64,000 bases of DNA, from contig CACIBE010000004.1 in the NCBI GenBank assembly GCA_902584805.1, positions 1 through 64,000 of the forward strand. Direction: 5' to 3'. A program made the translations under genes and the position numbers. The stretch is from an uncultured Alphaproteobacteria bacterium (GTDB taxonomy: Bacteria; Pseudomonadota; Alphaproteobacteria; HIMB59; GCA-002718135). The notes below the pieces were generated by a model. That model did not search any database, was not told the origin of the DNA, and saw only the letters and a program-made list of their open reading frames with translations. This document shows, one piece after another, positions 32,013 through 41,946 of the stretch (position 1 is its first letter; every line of letters starts with the position of its first letter).

Positions 32013-32765
32013 ATGAATAATTACTCTGAAGAAGAATATAAAATTTTCAGTAGATTATTTATTTTAAAAGAATTTTCTGAAGAAAACCTAAAAAAATTAT
32101 CAAATATAAAAATTGGTATTGTGGGTATGGGAGGTATAGGATGTCCTTTAAGTCAATATTTAGTCAACTCTGGAATAAAAGAATTGTTAATAGTAGATGG
32201 AGACATGGTTGAAAAAAGTAATCTTAATAGACAAATTTTGTTTAATTTAAATGATATTGGAAGAAAAAAGGTTGATGTAGCTAAAAATAAATTACAATTA
32301 ATCAATACTGAATGTAAAATTCATACTATTGATGAAAATATAAATTCTTTAAATTTAAATTCTTTAAAAGAATGTTCTATAATTGTTGATGCAACTGATG
32401 ATTGGGTAAGTTCTAAACTATTAAATGAATATTGTCTTAAAAACTCAATCAATTTTTTATATTCCTCTGCATTAAGACACGATTTACAAATAATTCTTTT
32501 CAATAATTCAAATAGAAATAATCACCTATGTTTAAATTGTATATTTCCTAATAAAGATGATGTTAATCTTCCCAGATGTGATGTGGTAGGTATTTCAGGC
32601 ATTTCTGCAGGGTTAGCAGGTTTGTTTGCTGCTCAAAAAATAATTAATTTCTATTTAAATTTAAAGGATGAAACTAATATAATGACAATTTCTGATGGAA
32701 AAAAATTAAGCATTGATAATATTCTTATTAAAAGTAAACATGATTGTTATTTAAAATCAGTTTAA
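32013..32765 (+). CDS. ThiF/MoeB-family adenylyltransferase (E1-like)
   Basis: This 250-residue protein has the E1 ATP-binding loop GMGGIGCPLSQYL, VDGDMVEKSNLNRQ and DATDDW. MoeB and ThiF adenylate the C-terminal glycine of MoaD or ThiS for sulfur transfer. The catalytic cysteine position is in PRCDVVGISG. One zinc pair is present (CLNC), but the C-terminal pair is reduced to a single cysteine (HDCYLKS). The position near coaBC matches the moeB/hesA gene of other Alphaproteobacteria. The partner ubiquitin-like protein is not in the window, so I leave the symbol empty. Confidence 0.88.
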   Translation: MNNYSEEEYKIFSRLFILKEFSEENLKKLSNIKIGIVGMGGIGCPLSQYLVNSGIKELLIVDGDMVEKSNLNRQILFNLNDIGRKKVDVAKNKLQLINTECKIHTIDENINSLNLNSLKECSIIVDATDDWVSSKLLNEYCLKNSINFLYSSALRHDLQIILFNNSNRNNHLCLNCIFPNKDDVNLPRCDVVGISGISAGLAGLFAAQKIINFYLNLKDETNIMTISDGKKLSIDNILIKSKHDCYLKSV

Positions 32766-32804
32766 GTTAATTGATAAATACATAAAAAAAGTTTAATTAA
32801 AATT

Positions 32805-33311
32805 ATGAAACAAAATTCATTTACCTACGATCAATTAATTGATTGTGCAAAAGGTGTTCTTTTTGGAAAAGGGAATGCACAACTTCCAATGCCTCCTATG
32901 TTAATGTTTGACAGAATTACTTCAATAAATGAAAATGGAGGAGTATTCGCTAAAGGTGAGGTTATTGCGGAATTAGATATTAAAGAAGACTTATGGTTTT
33001 TTGAATGTCATTTTAAAGATGATCCAGTAATGCCGGGTTGTTTAGGCTTGGATGCTATGTGGCAATTACTCGGTTTTTATTTAGGATGGCTTGGTCAACC
33101 AGGAAAGGGTAGAGCTTTAGGAGTTGGTGAAGTTAAGTTTACTGGTCAGGTATTACAAAAAGTCAAAAAAGTAACTTATCATATATCTCTTAAAAGACTT
33201 ATACTAAGAAAATTGATTTTAGGAGTTGGAGATGGTGTTTTAAAAGCTGATGGTGAAACAATTTATGAAGCTAAAGATATGAAAGTCGGTTTATTTTCAC
33301 CTGAGAAATAA
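32805..33311 (+). CDS. fabA: 3-hydroxydecanoyl-ACP dehydratase/isomerase
   Basis: FabA dehydrates 3-hydroxydecanoyl-ACP and isomerises trans-2 to cis-3 decenoyl-ACP, the branch point to unsaturated fatty acids. It is 168 residues with active-site His69 in [14 protein letters not shown] and Asp83 in LGLDAMWQL. It begins an operon-like group with fabB (three bases later) and fabI. In many Alphaproteobacteria an Irr regulator precedes fabA. Here the gap is 39 bases after the E1-like gene with no regulator. Confidence 0.98.
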   Translation: MKQNSFTYDQLIDCAKGVLFGKGNAQLPMPPMLMFDRITSINENGGVFAKGEVIAELDIKEDLWFFECHFKDDPVMPGCLGLDAMWQLLGFYLGWLGQPGKGRALGVGEVKFTGQVLQKVKKVTYHISLKRLILRKLILGVGDGVLKADGETIYEAKDMKVGLFSPEK

Positions 33312-33314
33312 GTA

Positions 33315-34532
33315 ATGAATAGAGTAGTAGTAACAGGTTTAGGTATAGTATCATGTATTGGTAATAATCAATCGGATATTATAGATAGTCTTAAAAATTT
33401 GAAATCAGGGATAACAAGCGCAGAAGAGTATGAGGAGTTTTCTTTTAGAAGTCTTGTACACGGTAAACCAAATATAGATATTAGTAACGAAATTGATAGA
33501 AGATTACTAAGGTTTATGGGTGATGGAGCTGCCTACAACTATATTGCAATGAGAGATGCTATAGAAGACTCAGGGCTGGAGGATAGTGATATTTCAAATG
33601 AAATGACTGGTATAATTGTTGGTTCAGGTGGTCCATCTACACAAAATTTATTTAAGTCTTCTGAAATTGGGAAGAGTTCGGGTTCAAAAAAAATTGGACC
33701 ATTTATGGTGCCAAGAGCAATGTCTAGTACAAATTCTGCAACTCTTGCGACTCCTTTTAAAATTAAAGGAGTTAACTATTCGATTACTTCAGCATGTTCT
33801 ACAAGTTCACATTGTATTGGTAATGCTTACGAACTAATTCAGATGGGAAAACAAAACATTGTTTTTGCTGGAGGAGGTGAAGAACTCCATTGGACATTAT
33901 CAATTTTATTTGATGCAATGGGTGCTTTGTCATCAAAATTTAATTCTACTCCAAGCAAATCTTCAAGAGCATATGATGTAAATAGAGATGGATTTGTAAT
34001 TGCTGGTGGGGGTGGAACTTTAGTACTTGAAGAGTTAGAGCATGCAAAAGCTAGAGGTGCTAAAATATATGGTGAAATAACAGGATATGGAGCAACCTCA
34101 GATGGATACGATATGGTACAGCCTTCTGGAGAAGGAGCGGAAAGATGCATGAAGCAAGCATTAAAAAATATTGATGGTAAAATTGATTATATAAATACAC
34201 ATGGAACAAGCACTCCAATAGGAGATGTAAAAGAATTAGAAGCAATCAAAAATGTTTTTGGTTCAAATATTCCTAAAATGAGCTCAACAAAATCTTTGAC
34301 TGGTCATTCTTTAGGGGCAACTGGTGTGCATGAAGCAATTTATAGTTTATTGATGATGAAAAATAATTTTATTAGTGGTTCTGCTAATATTGAAAATCTC
34401 GATGATAGTGCCAAAGATTGTAATATTCTTTTAAAAACGGAAAATGACGTTGAAATTGAGCAAGTTATGTCGAATAGTTTTGGTTTTGGTGGTACAAATG
34501 CAACATTAGTATTTTCAAAATATCATGCTTAA
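33315..34532 (+). CDS. fabB: Beta-ketoacyl-ACP synthase I
   Basis: FabB condenses malonyl-ACP with acyl-ACP and extends the cis-decenoyl product of FabA. The Cys-His-His triad is present: Cys161 ([10 protein letters not shown]), [10 protein letters not shown] and [11 protein letters not shown]. The C-terminal glycine loop is [12 protein letters not shown]. It is 405 residues, normal length. It overlaps fabI by eight bases. Open frames on the opposite strand (33839-34150, 34060-34245) carry no recognisable protein. Confidence 0.98.
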   Translation: MNRVVVTGLGIVSCIGNNQSDIIDSLKNLKSGITSAEEYEEFSFRSLVHGKPNIDISNEIDRRLLRFMGDGAAYNYIAMRDAIEDSGLEDSDISNEMTGIIVGSGGPSTQNLFKSSEIGKSSGSKKIGPFMVPRAMSSTNSATLATPFKIKGVNYSITSACSTSSHCIGNAYELIQMGKQNIVFAGGGEELHWTLSILFDAMGALSSKFNSTPSKSSRAYDVNRDGFVIAGGGGTLVLEELEHAKARGAKIYGEITGYGATSDGYDMVQPSGEGAERCMKQALKNIDGKIDYINTHGTSTPIGDVKELEAIKNVFGSNIPKMSSTKSLTGHSLGATGVHEAIYSLLMMKNNFISGSANIENLDDSAKDCNILLKTENDVEIEQVMSNSFGFGGTNATLVFSKYHA

Positions 34533-35298
34533 AAATAAAAAAGGTTTAGTATTTGGTATTGCAAATAATCATTCAATTGCATGGGGAATAGCAAAACAAC
34601 TAGCTGAAAATGGTGCTGAAATAGCAATTGGTTATCAAAATGAAATATTATTGAAGAGAGTGAAACCGCTTTCTGAAGAAATTAATTCAAAAATATTAAT
34701 AGAATGTGATTTTAATAATGATGACTCAATAAACAATTCTGTGGAAATTATAAAAAAAGAATGGGGCACAATTGATTTTATAATTCATGCTGTTGCATTT
34801 GCAGATAAGTCAGAGTTAAATGGGAGATATGTTGATACTACAAAGGATAACTTTATTAACTGTTTGGACATATCATGTTTTTCTTTAACTAGTCTTGCAA
34901 AAAATTTTGAACCTATAATGAATGATGGAGGAAGTATTCTCACCCTTACTTTTTATGGGTCAAATAAGGTAATACCAAATTACAATTTAATGGGAATTGC
35001 AAAAGCCGCTTTAGAAACAAGTATAAAATACTTAAGTGTGGATTTAGGCACAAAAAATATTCGTGTTAATGCAATTTCAGCAGGACCTATGAGAACAATT
35101 GCTGGTGCAGCGATTAATAATGCTAGGGAGGTATTTAAATTTACAGAAGAGCATTCAGCATTGAAACGAAATGCGAAACTAGATGAAATTGGTAAATCTG
35201 CTTTATACTTTGTTAGTGATTTATCTTCTGCAGTTACTGGTGAAGTACATTATGTTGACTGTGGTTACAATATTATTGGAATGCCCAATAATTTCTAA
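34525..35298 (+). CDS. fabI: Enoyl-ACP reductase (NADH)
   Basis: FabI makes the last reduction of each fatty-acid elongation cycle. It is a 257-residue short-chain dehydrogenase. The cofactor loop is [14 protein letters not shown], as in FabI rather than plain SDRs. The catalytic residues are Tyr144 (TFYGS) and Tyr153/Lys160 (YNLMGIAK). [10 protein letters not shown] is the substrate-loop region, the target of triclosan in other species. It converges on the glycerophosphodiesterase gene with a four-base overlap of stop codons. Confidence 0.97.
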   Translation: MLKNKKGLVFGIANNHSIAWGIAKQLAENGAEIAIGYQNEILLKRVKPLSEEINSKILIECDFNNDDSINNSVEIIKKEWGTIDFIIHAVAFADKSELNGRYVDTTKDNFINCLDISCFSLTSLAKNFEPIMNDGGSILTLTFYGSNKVIPNYNLMGIAKAALETSIKYLSVDLGTKNIRVNAISAGPMRTIAGAAINNAREVFKFTEEHSALKRNAKLDEIGKSALYFVSDLSSAVTGEVHYVDCGYNIIGMPNNF

Positions 35299-36050
35299 AA
35301 TTTTCCCAATAAATCTATAGGATTATCAACAAAAATACTATCAACACCTATGGAGAAAATATCATTAGCACTAGATAAATTTATATTTTTATCTGAATAA
35401 ACAGTTATTGCAATATTGGATTCTTTAATTTTTTTTATTATATCAGCAGTAACAAGATTTATATTTAATCCACAAATTTTTAAATCATGATTAATTGATA
35501 TACTAATCAAATCATCAATATTATATTCTTTAAAATCATCTAATAAAAAACTACGTATAGATTGAGGGTAAAGTTTTGAAATTTCTAAAATAGAAATCAT
35601 ATCAAATGAGGAAAAAAAAATATCTATTTGATTAATATTTTTTATAATTTTATATATTTGATAAACATTTTCTTTTTCAAAATTTTTATTGGGTTTTAAT
35701 TCGATATTTAAATTACCATTATAATTAGTACACAAACTAAGAATATCTTCTAACTTTGGAACAGAAATATTTGTATTTTCTTTATAAAAAAATTTTCCCG
35801 CATCAAGTTTTTTTATGTTTTCATAATCATAATCAATTGCAAGCCCGCTTCCATTAGTAGTTCTATCAAGTGTGTCATCATGTAATAAAATGGGAACTCT
35901 GTCTTTAGAAATCTTAACATCTATTTCTACAAAACTTAAACCTAAATCTAATGCCTTTAAGATAGATTCTAAAGTGTTTTCTGGACACAGATCTTTTACA
36001 CCTCTGTGCCCAATTAATTTAGGTAATTTAAGCGTTTTCTTCTGCGTCAA
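35295..36050 (-). CDS. Glycerophosphodiester phosphodiesterase (UgpQ-like)
   Basis: This 251-residue cytoplasmic GDPD has the catalytic signature [13 protein letters not shown], then the metal-binding [10 protein letters not shown] and [12 protein letters not shown]. It releases glycerol-3-phosphate from deacylated phospholipids, a possible phosphate-salvage role. No signal peptide is seen. The start is probably TTG at 36050, inside the last codons of pnp (23-base overlap). A TGA lies two codons upstream, so no earlier start exists, and no ATG lies between it and the conserved GHRG. Confidence 0.9.
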   Translation of the reverse strand: MTQKKTLKLPKLIGHRGVKDLCPENTLESILKALDLGLSFVEIDVKISKDRVPILLHDDTLDRTTNGSGLAIDYDYENIKKLDAGKFFYKENTNISVPKLEDILSLCTNYNGNLNIELKPNKNFEKENVYQIYKIIKNINQIDIFFSSFDMISILEISKLYPQSIRSFLLDDFKEYNIDDLISISINHDLKICGLNINLVTADIIKKIKESNIAITVYSDKNINLSSANDIFSIGVDSIFVDNPIDLLGKF

Positions 36051-38121
36051 CTGCTTTCATAGAAAGTTTTATTTTGCCTCTTGAGTCAATATCCAATACT
36101 TTTACTTTAACGATATCTCCTTCACTAATAACATCTTCAACTTTCTCTACTCTTTCATTTTTTAATTGACTAATATGAACTAGTCCATCAGTAGATCCCA
36201 TGAAATTAACAAAAGCACCGAAGTCCATTATCTTTATAACTTTACCATCATAAATTTTCCCAATCTCTGGCTCTTCGACAATACCTTTGATCCATTCTAA
36301 AGCATCATTTCCAGATTTTTGATCTACAGCTGCAATACTCACTAAACCTTCATCATTAATTTCAATTTTAGCTCCAGTTGTTTCAGATATTTCTCTAATA
36401 ACTGCTCCACCTTTACCAATAACTTCTCTAATTTTATCTTTGTTTATTTGAAGATTAGTTATTGTTGGTGCGTATTGGGAAATTGATTGTTTAGGTTTAT
36501 CAATTGCTTTAGCCATTTCACCAAGTATATGAAAACGTCCATCTTTAGCTTGCGCTAATGCTTCTTCCATAATTTCAGCAGTAATACTAGTTATTTTAAT
36601 GTCCATTTGTAGTGAAGTTATTCCCTCAGAAGTTCCTGCTACTTTGAAGTCCATATCACCTAGGTGATCTTCATCACCTAATATGTCTGATAAAATCACA
36701 TATTTATCATTCTCTTTAATTAAGCCCATTGCTATACCTGCCACTGGTCTCTCTAAAGGCACTCCTGCATCCATTAAAGACATAGAGGTTCCACAAACAG
36801 TTGCCATTGAGCTAGAGCCATTAGATTCTGTAATTTCAGATACAACTCTATAAGTGTATGGAAATTTTTCTTTGGAAGGTAACATTGGATGAATAGCTCT
36901 CCAGGCTAGTTTTCCATGTCCAATTTCTCTTCTACTAGTTGATCCGATTCTACCTACCTCTCCAACAGAGTAGGGTGGAAAATTGTAGTGCAACATAAAA
37001 TTCTCAGTATATTCACCATCAATTGCATCAATTCTTTGCTCATCTTGTCCGGTTCCTAAAGTTGAAACTACAAGGGCTTGTGTTTCTCCTCTTGTAAATA
37101 ATGCAGAGCCATGAGTTCTTTCTAGAACTCCGGTTTCACACACAATTGGACGAACTGTTTTTGTATCTCTTCCATCAATTCTATTACCTGTATTAATTAA
37201 TTCTCCTCTAACTATATCTTTTTCTACATTTTTTATTGCATCTGAAACTAGCACTGGTGAGAGTGTTTCACTTACAAATTTTTCAGAAATTTCATTTCTT
37301 AGTGAAGATAATTTTTCTGATCTTTTTTGTTTTTCGATTATTTTATATGCATCTATAAACTCTTTGCCAAAATCTTCGTTGATCTTGGACGGTAGACTTT
37401 TAATTTCTTCATCTTTTTCTTTAAGATCCCAAGGTTCTTTAGCGGCTTTTTTAGCTAAGGAAATTATTGCTTCTATCACTGTTTTATAATTTTCTTGACC
37501 AAGAATTACTGCATCTAGCATTTGTTTTTCTGAAAGCTCGTGAGCTTCAGACTCTATCATTAGCACACCTTCCTTAGTCCCTGCCAATACTAATTCTAAT
37601 TTAGAATTTGATAATTGATTCTTACTCGGGTTAACAACAAACTCATCATCTATAAAGCCGATCTTAATTGCTCCAAGTGGGCCTAAAAATGGCAAACCAG
37701 ATAAAGTTAAAGCAGCACTTGCTGCTATCATTGCTACGACATCTGAGTCATTTTCTTGATCATGTGATAATACAGTGCAAGTAACTTGAGTTTCGTTTTT
37801 AAAATCTTTATGAAATAGAGGTCTAACTGGCCTATCAATTAATCGAGAAACTAATGTTTCTTTTTCAGTTGGCCTAGCTTCTCTTTTAAAAAAACCACCA
37901 GGTATTTTTCCTACAGAATAATATTTTTCTTGATAATTTACTGTTAAGGGGAAAAAATCCATATCTGGATTTGCTTCTTTTGCAGCAACTACATTACACA
38001 TAACTGTCGTACCACCATAAGTGGCTATAACTGTTGAGTCAGCCTGTCTTGCTATTTTTCCTGTTTCTAATTTAAGTTTTCTTCCTGCCCATTCAATTTC
38101 TACATTTTTCACTTCAAACAT
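36028..38121 (-). CDS. pnp: Polyribonucleotide nucleotidyltransferase
   Basis: PNPase degrades RNA from the 3' end with phosphate and is part of the degradosome in many bacteria. The 697 residues contain two RNase PH domains ([25 protein letters not shown]-like [14 protein letters not shown]), then a KH domain ([20 protein letters not shown]) and an S1 domain ([17 protein letters not shown]). It follows rpsO by 21 bases, the usual order in which RNase cleavage controls pnp in enterics. Confidence 0.99.
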   Translation of the reverse strand: MFEVKNVEIEWAGRKLKLETGKIARQADSTVIATYGGTTVMCNVVAAKEANPDMDFFPLTVNYQEKYYSVGKIPGGFFKREARPTEKETLVSRLIDRPVRPLFHKDFKNETQVTCTVLSHDQENDSDVVAMIAASAALTLSGLPFLGPLGAIKIGFIDDEFVVNPSKNQLSNSKLELVLAGTKEGVLMIESEAHELSEKQMLDAVILGQENYKTVIEAIISLAKKAAKEPWDLKEKDEEIKSLPSKINEDFGKEFIDAYKIIEKQKRSEKLSSLRNEISEKFVSETLSPVLVSDAIKNVEKDIVRGELINTGNRIDGRDTKTVRPIVCETGVLERTHGSALFTRGETQALVVSTLGTGQDEQRIDAIDGEYTENFMLHYNFPPYSVGEVGRIGSTSRREIGHGKLAWRAIHPMLPSKEKFPYTYRVVSEITESNGSSSMATVCGTSMSLMDAGVPLERPVAGIAMGLIKENDKYVILSDILGDEDHLGDMDFKVAGTSEGITSLQMDIKITSITAEIMEEALAQAKDGRFHILGEMAKAIDKPKQSISQYAPTITNLQINKDKIREVIGKGGAVIREISETTGAKIEINDEGLVSIAAVDQKSGNDALEWIKGIVEEPEIGKIYDGKVIKIMDFGAFVNFMGSTDGLVHISQLKNERVEKVEDVISEGDIVKVKVLDIDSRGKIKLSMKAVDAEENA

Positions 38122-38142
38122 AATTTTTATTTATCCTCTTCT

Positions 38143-38412
38143 TTAACCTCTTATATTTAATTTTTTTATTAAATCTGAGTATTCAGATTTATTTTTTTTA
38201 GATAAGTAGTTTAATAATTTTTTTCGTTTATTAACTAAAGATACTAGTCCTCTTTTTGAATGATTATCTTTATTGTGAGTCTTGAAATGTTCAGTTAAAT
38301 TTTTTATTCTTTCTGTTAAAACTGCAATCTGAACACCTGCTGATCCAGTATCTTTTTCATTTTTAGAAAATTCATTAATAAGATTTTTTTTATTTTCTTT
38401 GGTTATCGACAT
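38143..38412 (-). CDS. rpsO: 30S ribosomal protein S15
   Basis: This is an 89-residue S15 with the typical [20 protein letters not shown] and [20 protein letters not shown] segments (each within one helix pair). It binds the central domain of 16S rRNA. A strong SD (AGGAGAAACG before ATG) lies in the eight-base gap after truB. It opens the rpsO-pnp pair. Confidence 0.98.
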   Translation of the reverse strand: MSITKENKKNLINEFSKNEKDTGSAGVQIAVLTERIKNLTEHFKTHNKDNHSKRGLVSLVNKRKKLLNYLSKKNKSEYSDLIKKLNIRG

Positions 38413-38420
38413 CGTTTCTC

Positions 38421-39326
38421 CTATATTAATATTTTATTTGGTTTAAACAAATTACCATCTAATTTGCCTATTGAGACAATGTCTCCTTTCTTAAATAAAA
38501 AAATATTTTCTTTATTTAAGTCTATTGATGAAGAATTTATAATTTTTTTTTCATCAATTCTAATGGATCTCCCGAAAGATAAATTTTCAATATCTAATTT
38601 TTCTTCAATTTCATAAGCCAAGATGTCGTCCAGCATAGAAATTGTAGTGAAGATACAATTAATTCCTTCGTGCATTTGTCCTATTTTTAGAAGATCGTCC
38701 AGTAAAATCGAAGTTTTTTCACTGAATTTACCTACTTTTGACCTTTTTAATGAAGAAATGTGACCATGTGTTTTGAGATCTATTGCTAAATCACGAGCTA
38801 GACTTCTGATATAAAAGCCCTGCCCGCATGTAATTTTAAATGAGGTTTTGTTTATACTATGATCAGTAATACGCAAATCTTCGATAAAAACTTTTTTTGG
38901 TTGAATCGTAAATCTTTTATTTTCTCTAAATAATTTATAAGCTCTTTTACCATTAATTTTAACTGCCGAAACTTTTGGAGGTATCTGATTGATATAACCA
39001 ATATAATTTATAATTTTCTTTTCTATTTCTTTTCTTTTAGGAATGTAATTTGATTCAAATAAAATTTTACCCTCAGCATCATCTGTTGTTGTTTGAGTTC
39101 CCCAAGTTACTGTAAATTCATATTCTTTATTTATTTTACTAATATATGAAATTAGTTTTGTTGCTTTTCCTATAGCAATTGGTAACACACCTTCTGCCAT
39201 AGGGTCTAAAGTACCCGCGTGACCAATTTTATTAATTGAAAATTTTTTTTTAATAGAATTTATAGCTTTAAAAGATGTAATATTTTTGGGTTTATATAAA
39301 TTTATCCAACCTTGTTTTGGAATCAT
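38421..39326 (-). CDS. truB: tRNA pseudouridine(55) synthase
   Basis: TruB makes pseudouridine 55 in the T-loop of nearly all tRNAs. It is 301 residues with the catalytic Asp41 in [27 protein letters not shown] and the [14 protein letters not shown] motif are also diagnostic. Its ATG overlaps the rbfA stop by one base. The gene is part of the nusA-infB-rbfA-truB-rpsO-pnp run found in most Proteobacteria. Confidence 0.97.
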   Translation of the reverse strand: MIPKQGWINLYKPKNITSFKAINSIKKKFSINKIGHAGTLDPMAEGVLPIAIGKATKLISYISKINKEYEFTVTWGTQTTTDDAEGKILFESNYIPKRKEIEKKIINYIGYINQIPPKVSAVKINGKRAYKLFRENKRFTIQPKKVFIEDLRITDHSINKTSFKITCGQGFYIRSLARDLAIDLKTHGHISSLKRSKVGKFSEKTSILLDDLLKIGQMHEGINCIFTTISMLDDILAYEIEEKLDIENLSFGRSIRIDEKKIINSSSIDLNKENIFLFKKGDIVSIGKLDGNLFKPNKILI

Positions 39327-39691
39327 TACTTAATATCTCTAAGAACATTTTTTTTTAACAATAGATTTTCAATTTTTTCTGCCTCATCAAATGTATCATC
39401 TAGATAAAAAGAGAGTCTTGGGGTAAACTTTGAATTAATTTTTGCTTCTGAAAGAAACTTCTGAAAAATATATTTTCTATCCTTCAAAATATCTAAAATT
39501 TTTGATTTGTCTTTACCACCAAGAGGCATAAAGTAGACATTTGCAATTTTTAAATCCTTAGACATTCTAACAAATGATATTGTAATAGATGCAGAATTAA
39601 TATTTTCGTCAAAAAAATCTTCTTTTAATAAACAATCACTTAATAATGACCTTATTAACTCACCAAATCTAATTTGCCTCTGCGTATCCAT
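39326..39691 (-). CDS. rbfA: Ribosome-binding factor A
   Basis: RbfA is a 121-residue KH-like protein that helps mature the 5' end of 16S rRNA in 30S subunits and supports growth in the cold. The start QRQIRFGELIRSLLSD and the TPRLSFYLDDTFDEAEKIE C-terminal helix are typical. It sits 12 bases after infB and overlaps truB by one base. Confidence 0.94.
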   Translation of the reverse strand: MDTQRQIRFGELIRSLLSDCLLKEDFFDENINSASITISFVRMSKDLKIANVYFMPLGGKDKSKILDILKDRKYIFQKFLSEAKINSKFTPRLSFYLDDTFDEAEKIENLLLKKNVLRDIK

Positions 39692-39703
39692 TGTAAAAAA
39701 ACA

Positions 39704-41944
39704 TTATAACTTTCTACTTGTAGAAACTTCTTCAAATGTTTCAATAATATCACCAACTTTTATATCACTATAATTATCTAGCATTACACCACACTCAAAA
39801 CCTGACTTAACCTCAGATACTTCTTCCTTAAATCTTTTTAAACTACTAATTTGTCCTTTATGAATTACGATGTTATCTCTAAGAATTCTAATCTGTGATT
39901 TTCTAGAAATAAAACCATCTTTAACCATACAACCGGCAATATTACCAACTTTTGATATATTAAAGACCTCTCTAATCTCAACATTACCTGTTATATTTTC
40001 TGAAATATCAGGTTTTAGCAAACCAGTTAAAAGATTTTTTACATCGTCAATAAGTTCATAGATAATTGAATAATATTTTATATCTACACCATCTCTTTTT
40101 GCTATATCTCTTGCATGAGGAAGCGCTCTAACATTGAAACCTACAATAAAACCTTTTCCAGAACCAGCTAAAGTAACATCACTTTCAGTAATTGCGCCGA
40201 CACCTTTATAAATAACATTTACTTTAACTTCATCAGTTGAAAGTTTAGTTATTGAATTTTCAATTGCTTCTGCTGAACCTTGTACATCTGTTTTAATTAC
40301 TACTGGGAGACTTGTTGCTTCACCTTTGTTAATTTGAGCAAACATTTCTTCAACATTAGATTTAGCCACTGTATTTTTTTGAATTTGTAGTTTACTTGAT
40401 CTAAATTCAGCAATTTTACGAGCAATACCCTCGTTTTCAACAACAATAAAATCATCACCCGCTAATGGATTAGAGTCAAACCCCAGAACTTCGACTGGTA
40501 CTGATGGTTCGGCTTCTTTTATATTTTTACCTTTATCATCAATTAAAGCTTTAACCTTCCCCCATTCAGATCCTGATACAAAAATATCGCTTACTTTTAA
40601 AGTTCCTTTTTGTACTAGGATTGTTGCGACTGAACCTCTTCCTTTTTCTAGTTTAGATTCTATTACAGACCCTCTGGCTTTTCTATTGGGATTAGCTTTG
40701 AGGTTAAGAAGATCTGCTTGTAAATGAATTGCTTCTTCTAACTTATCTAAATTTGTTCCCTTAGTTGCTGATACTTCAATATCCAAAACTTCACCACTTA
40801 GTTTTTCAACAATTACTTCATGACTAAGTAATTCATTTCTAACTTTATCAGGATCTGCTCCTGGAAGATCAATTTTGTTAATAGCAACTATTATTGGAAC
40901 TTCTGCAGTTTTTGCATGGGCAATTGATTCAATTGTCTGAGGTTTAATTCCATCGTCTGCAGCCACAACAAGTATAATTATGTCAGTTGTTTTTGATCCT
41001 CTAGCTCTCATATTTGAGAATGCTGCGTGACCAGGAGTATCAATAAATGTAATTTTTTTATTATTATTGTTTGTTTGATAAGCACCAATATGTTGTGTAA
41101 TACCTCCTGCCTCACCAGACACTACATTACTTTTTCTATAAGCATCAAGTAAAGAGGTTTTACCATGATCAACGTGACCCATGATTGTTACTACAGGAGC
41201 TCTTTGAATAAGACTATCTTCTGGATCTTCAAAATCTTTAATTTCATTTAATACATCATCATCTTTAACTACTGTTACTTTGTGACCTAATTCTTCAGCA
41301 ACTAATTGGGCTGTATCAGACTCCAAAGATTGAGTAGCATTTGCCATAACACCCATTTTCATTAGAACCTTAACTACGTCTGCAGTTTTTTCTGCCATTC
41401 TGTTCGCTAAATCTTGAACAGTAATAAAATCAGGAATTGAAACCTCTCTAGAAATTTTGCTCTCTTCTTCATCGTTTGATGATTTTAGTTTTTCTTTTTC
41501 TCTCGCTCTTTTTAGTTTAGCTAGACTTGGAAATTTATCAAATTCTTGCTCTTCTTGTTCTAATATTTTTTTTGCATCCGATTTACTAAAATCATCTTCA
41601 AGTGGACGAAGAGTTGATTTTTTTTGCTGAGTTTTTTTATCTACGTTTTTTTTATTTTTATTTTCAAAATTCCTAGTTTTATTAGGAGAGGAAAAGTTTG
41701 GTTGTGGTGAGGAATTTATACCTGGTCTTGGAGTCCTTAAACTAGACGATCCTCTAAAATTAGACTGTGTTGTAGATGAACTCTTCTGTTGATTATTTTT
41801 ATTTTTAAAAACAATCTGAATTGTTTTTTTACTACCACTGCTTCTAGCTTTGTCACCTGCTGGACCAAGATTTTTTCTTATTTGAAGTCTTCCTGATGAA
41901 GATAGTTTTAGTGGTTTTTTCTTATTACCTTTGTCTTTGTCCAA
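39704..41944 (-). CDS. infB: Translation initiation factor IF-2
   Basis: IF-2 is the GTPase that brings fMet-tRNA to the 30S subunit. In the 746 residues there is a basic low-complexity N-terminus (about 1-165), an IF2_N segment (IPDFITVQDLANRMAEK), then the G domain with GHVDHGKTSLLD, the DTPGHAAF switch and NKIDLPG. Four C-terminal beta-barrel and tRNA-binding domains follow. Only two bases separate it from nusA. The ylxR gene that often lies between nusA and infB is missing. Confidence 0.99.
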   Translation of the reverse strand: MDKDKGNKKKPLKLSSSGRLQIRKNLGPAGDKARSSGSKKTIQIVFKNKNNQQKSSSTTQSNFRGSSSLRTPRPGINSSPQPNFSSPNKTRNFENKNKKNVDKKTQQKKSTLRPLEDDFSKSDAKKILEQEEQEFDKFPSLAKLKRAREKEKLKSSNDEEESKISREVSIPDFITVQDLANRMAEKTADVVKVLMKMGVMANATQSLESDTAQLVAEELGHKVTVVKDDDVLNEIKDFEDPEDSLIQRAPVVTIMGHVDHGKTSLLDAYRKSNVVSGEAGGITQHIGAYQTNNNNKKITFIDTPGHAAFSNMRARGSKTTDIIILVVAADDGIKPQTIESIAHAKTAEVPIIVAINKIDLPGADPDKVRNELLSHEVIVEKLSGEVLDIEVSATKGTNLDKLEEAIHLQADLLNLKANPNRKARGSVIESKLEKGRGSVATILVQKGTLKVSDIFVSGSEWGKVKALIDDKGKNIKEAEPSVPVEVLGFDSNPLAGDDFIVVENEGIARKIAEFRSSKLQIQKNTVAKSNVEEMFAQINKGEATSLPVVIKTDVQGSAEAIENSITKLSTDEVKVNVIYKGVGAITESDVTLAGSGKGFIVGFNVRALPHARDIAKRDGVDIKYYSIIYELIDDVKNLLTGLLKPDISENITGNVEIREVFNISKVGNIAGCMVKDGFISRKSQIRILRDNIVIHKGQISSLKRFKEEVSEVKSGFECGVMLDNYSDIKVGDIIETFEEVSTSRKL

Positions 41945-41946
41945 TT

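Noticed and set aside
33839-34150. 103-codon open frame antisense to fabB
   Set aside because: It lies wholly opposite a well-conserved gene. Its translation has no recognisable family and its frame is explained by fabB codon use.
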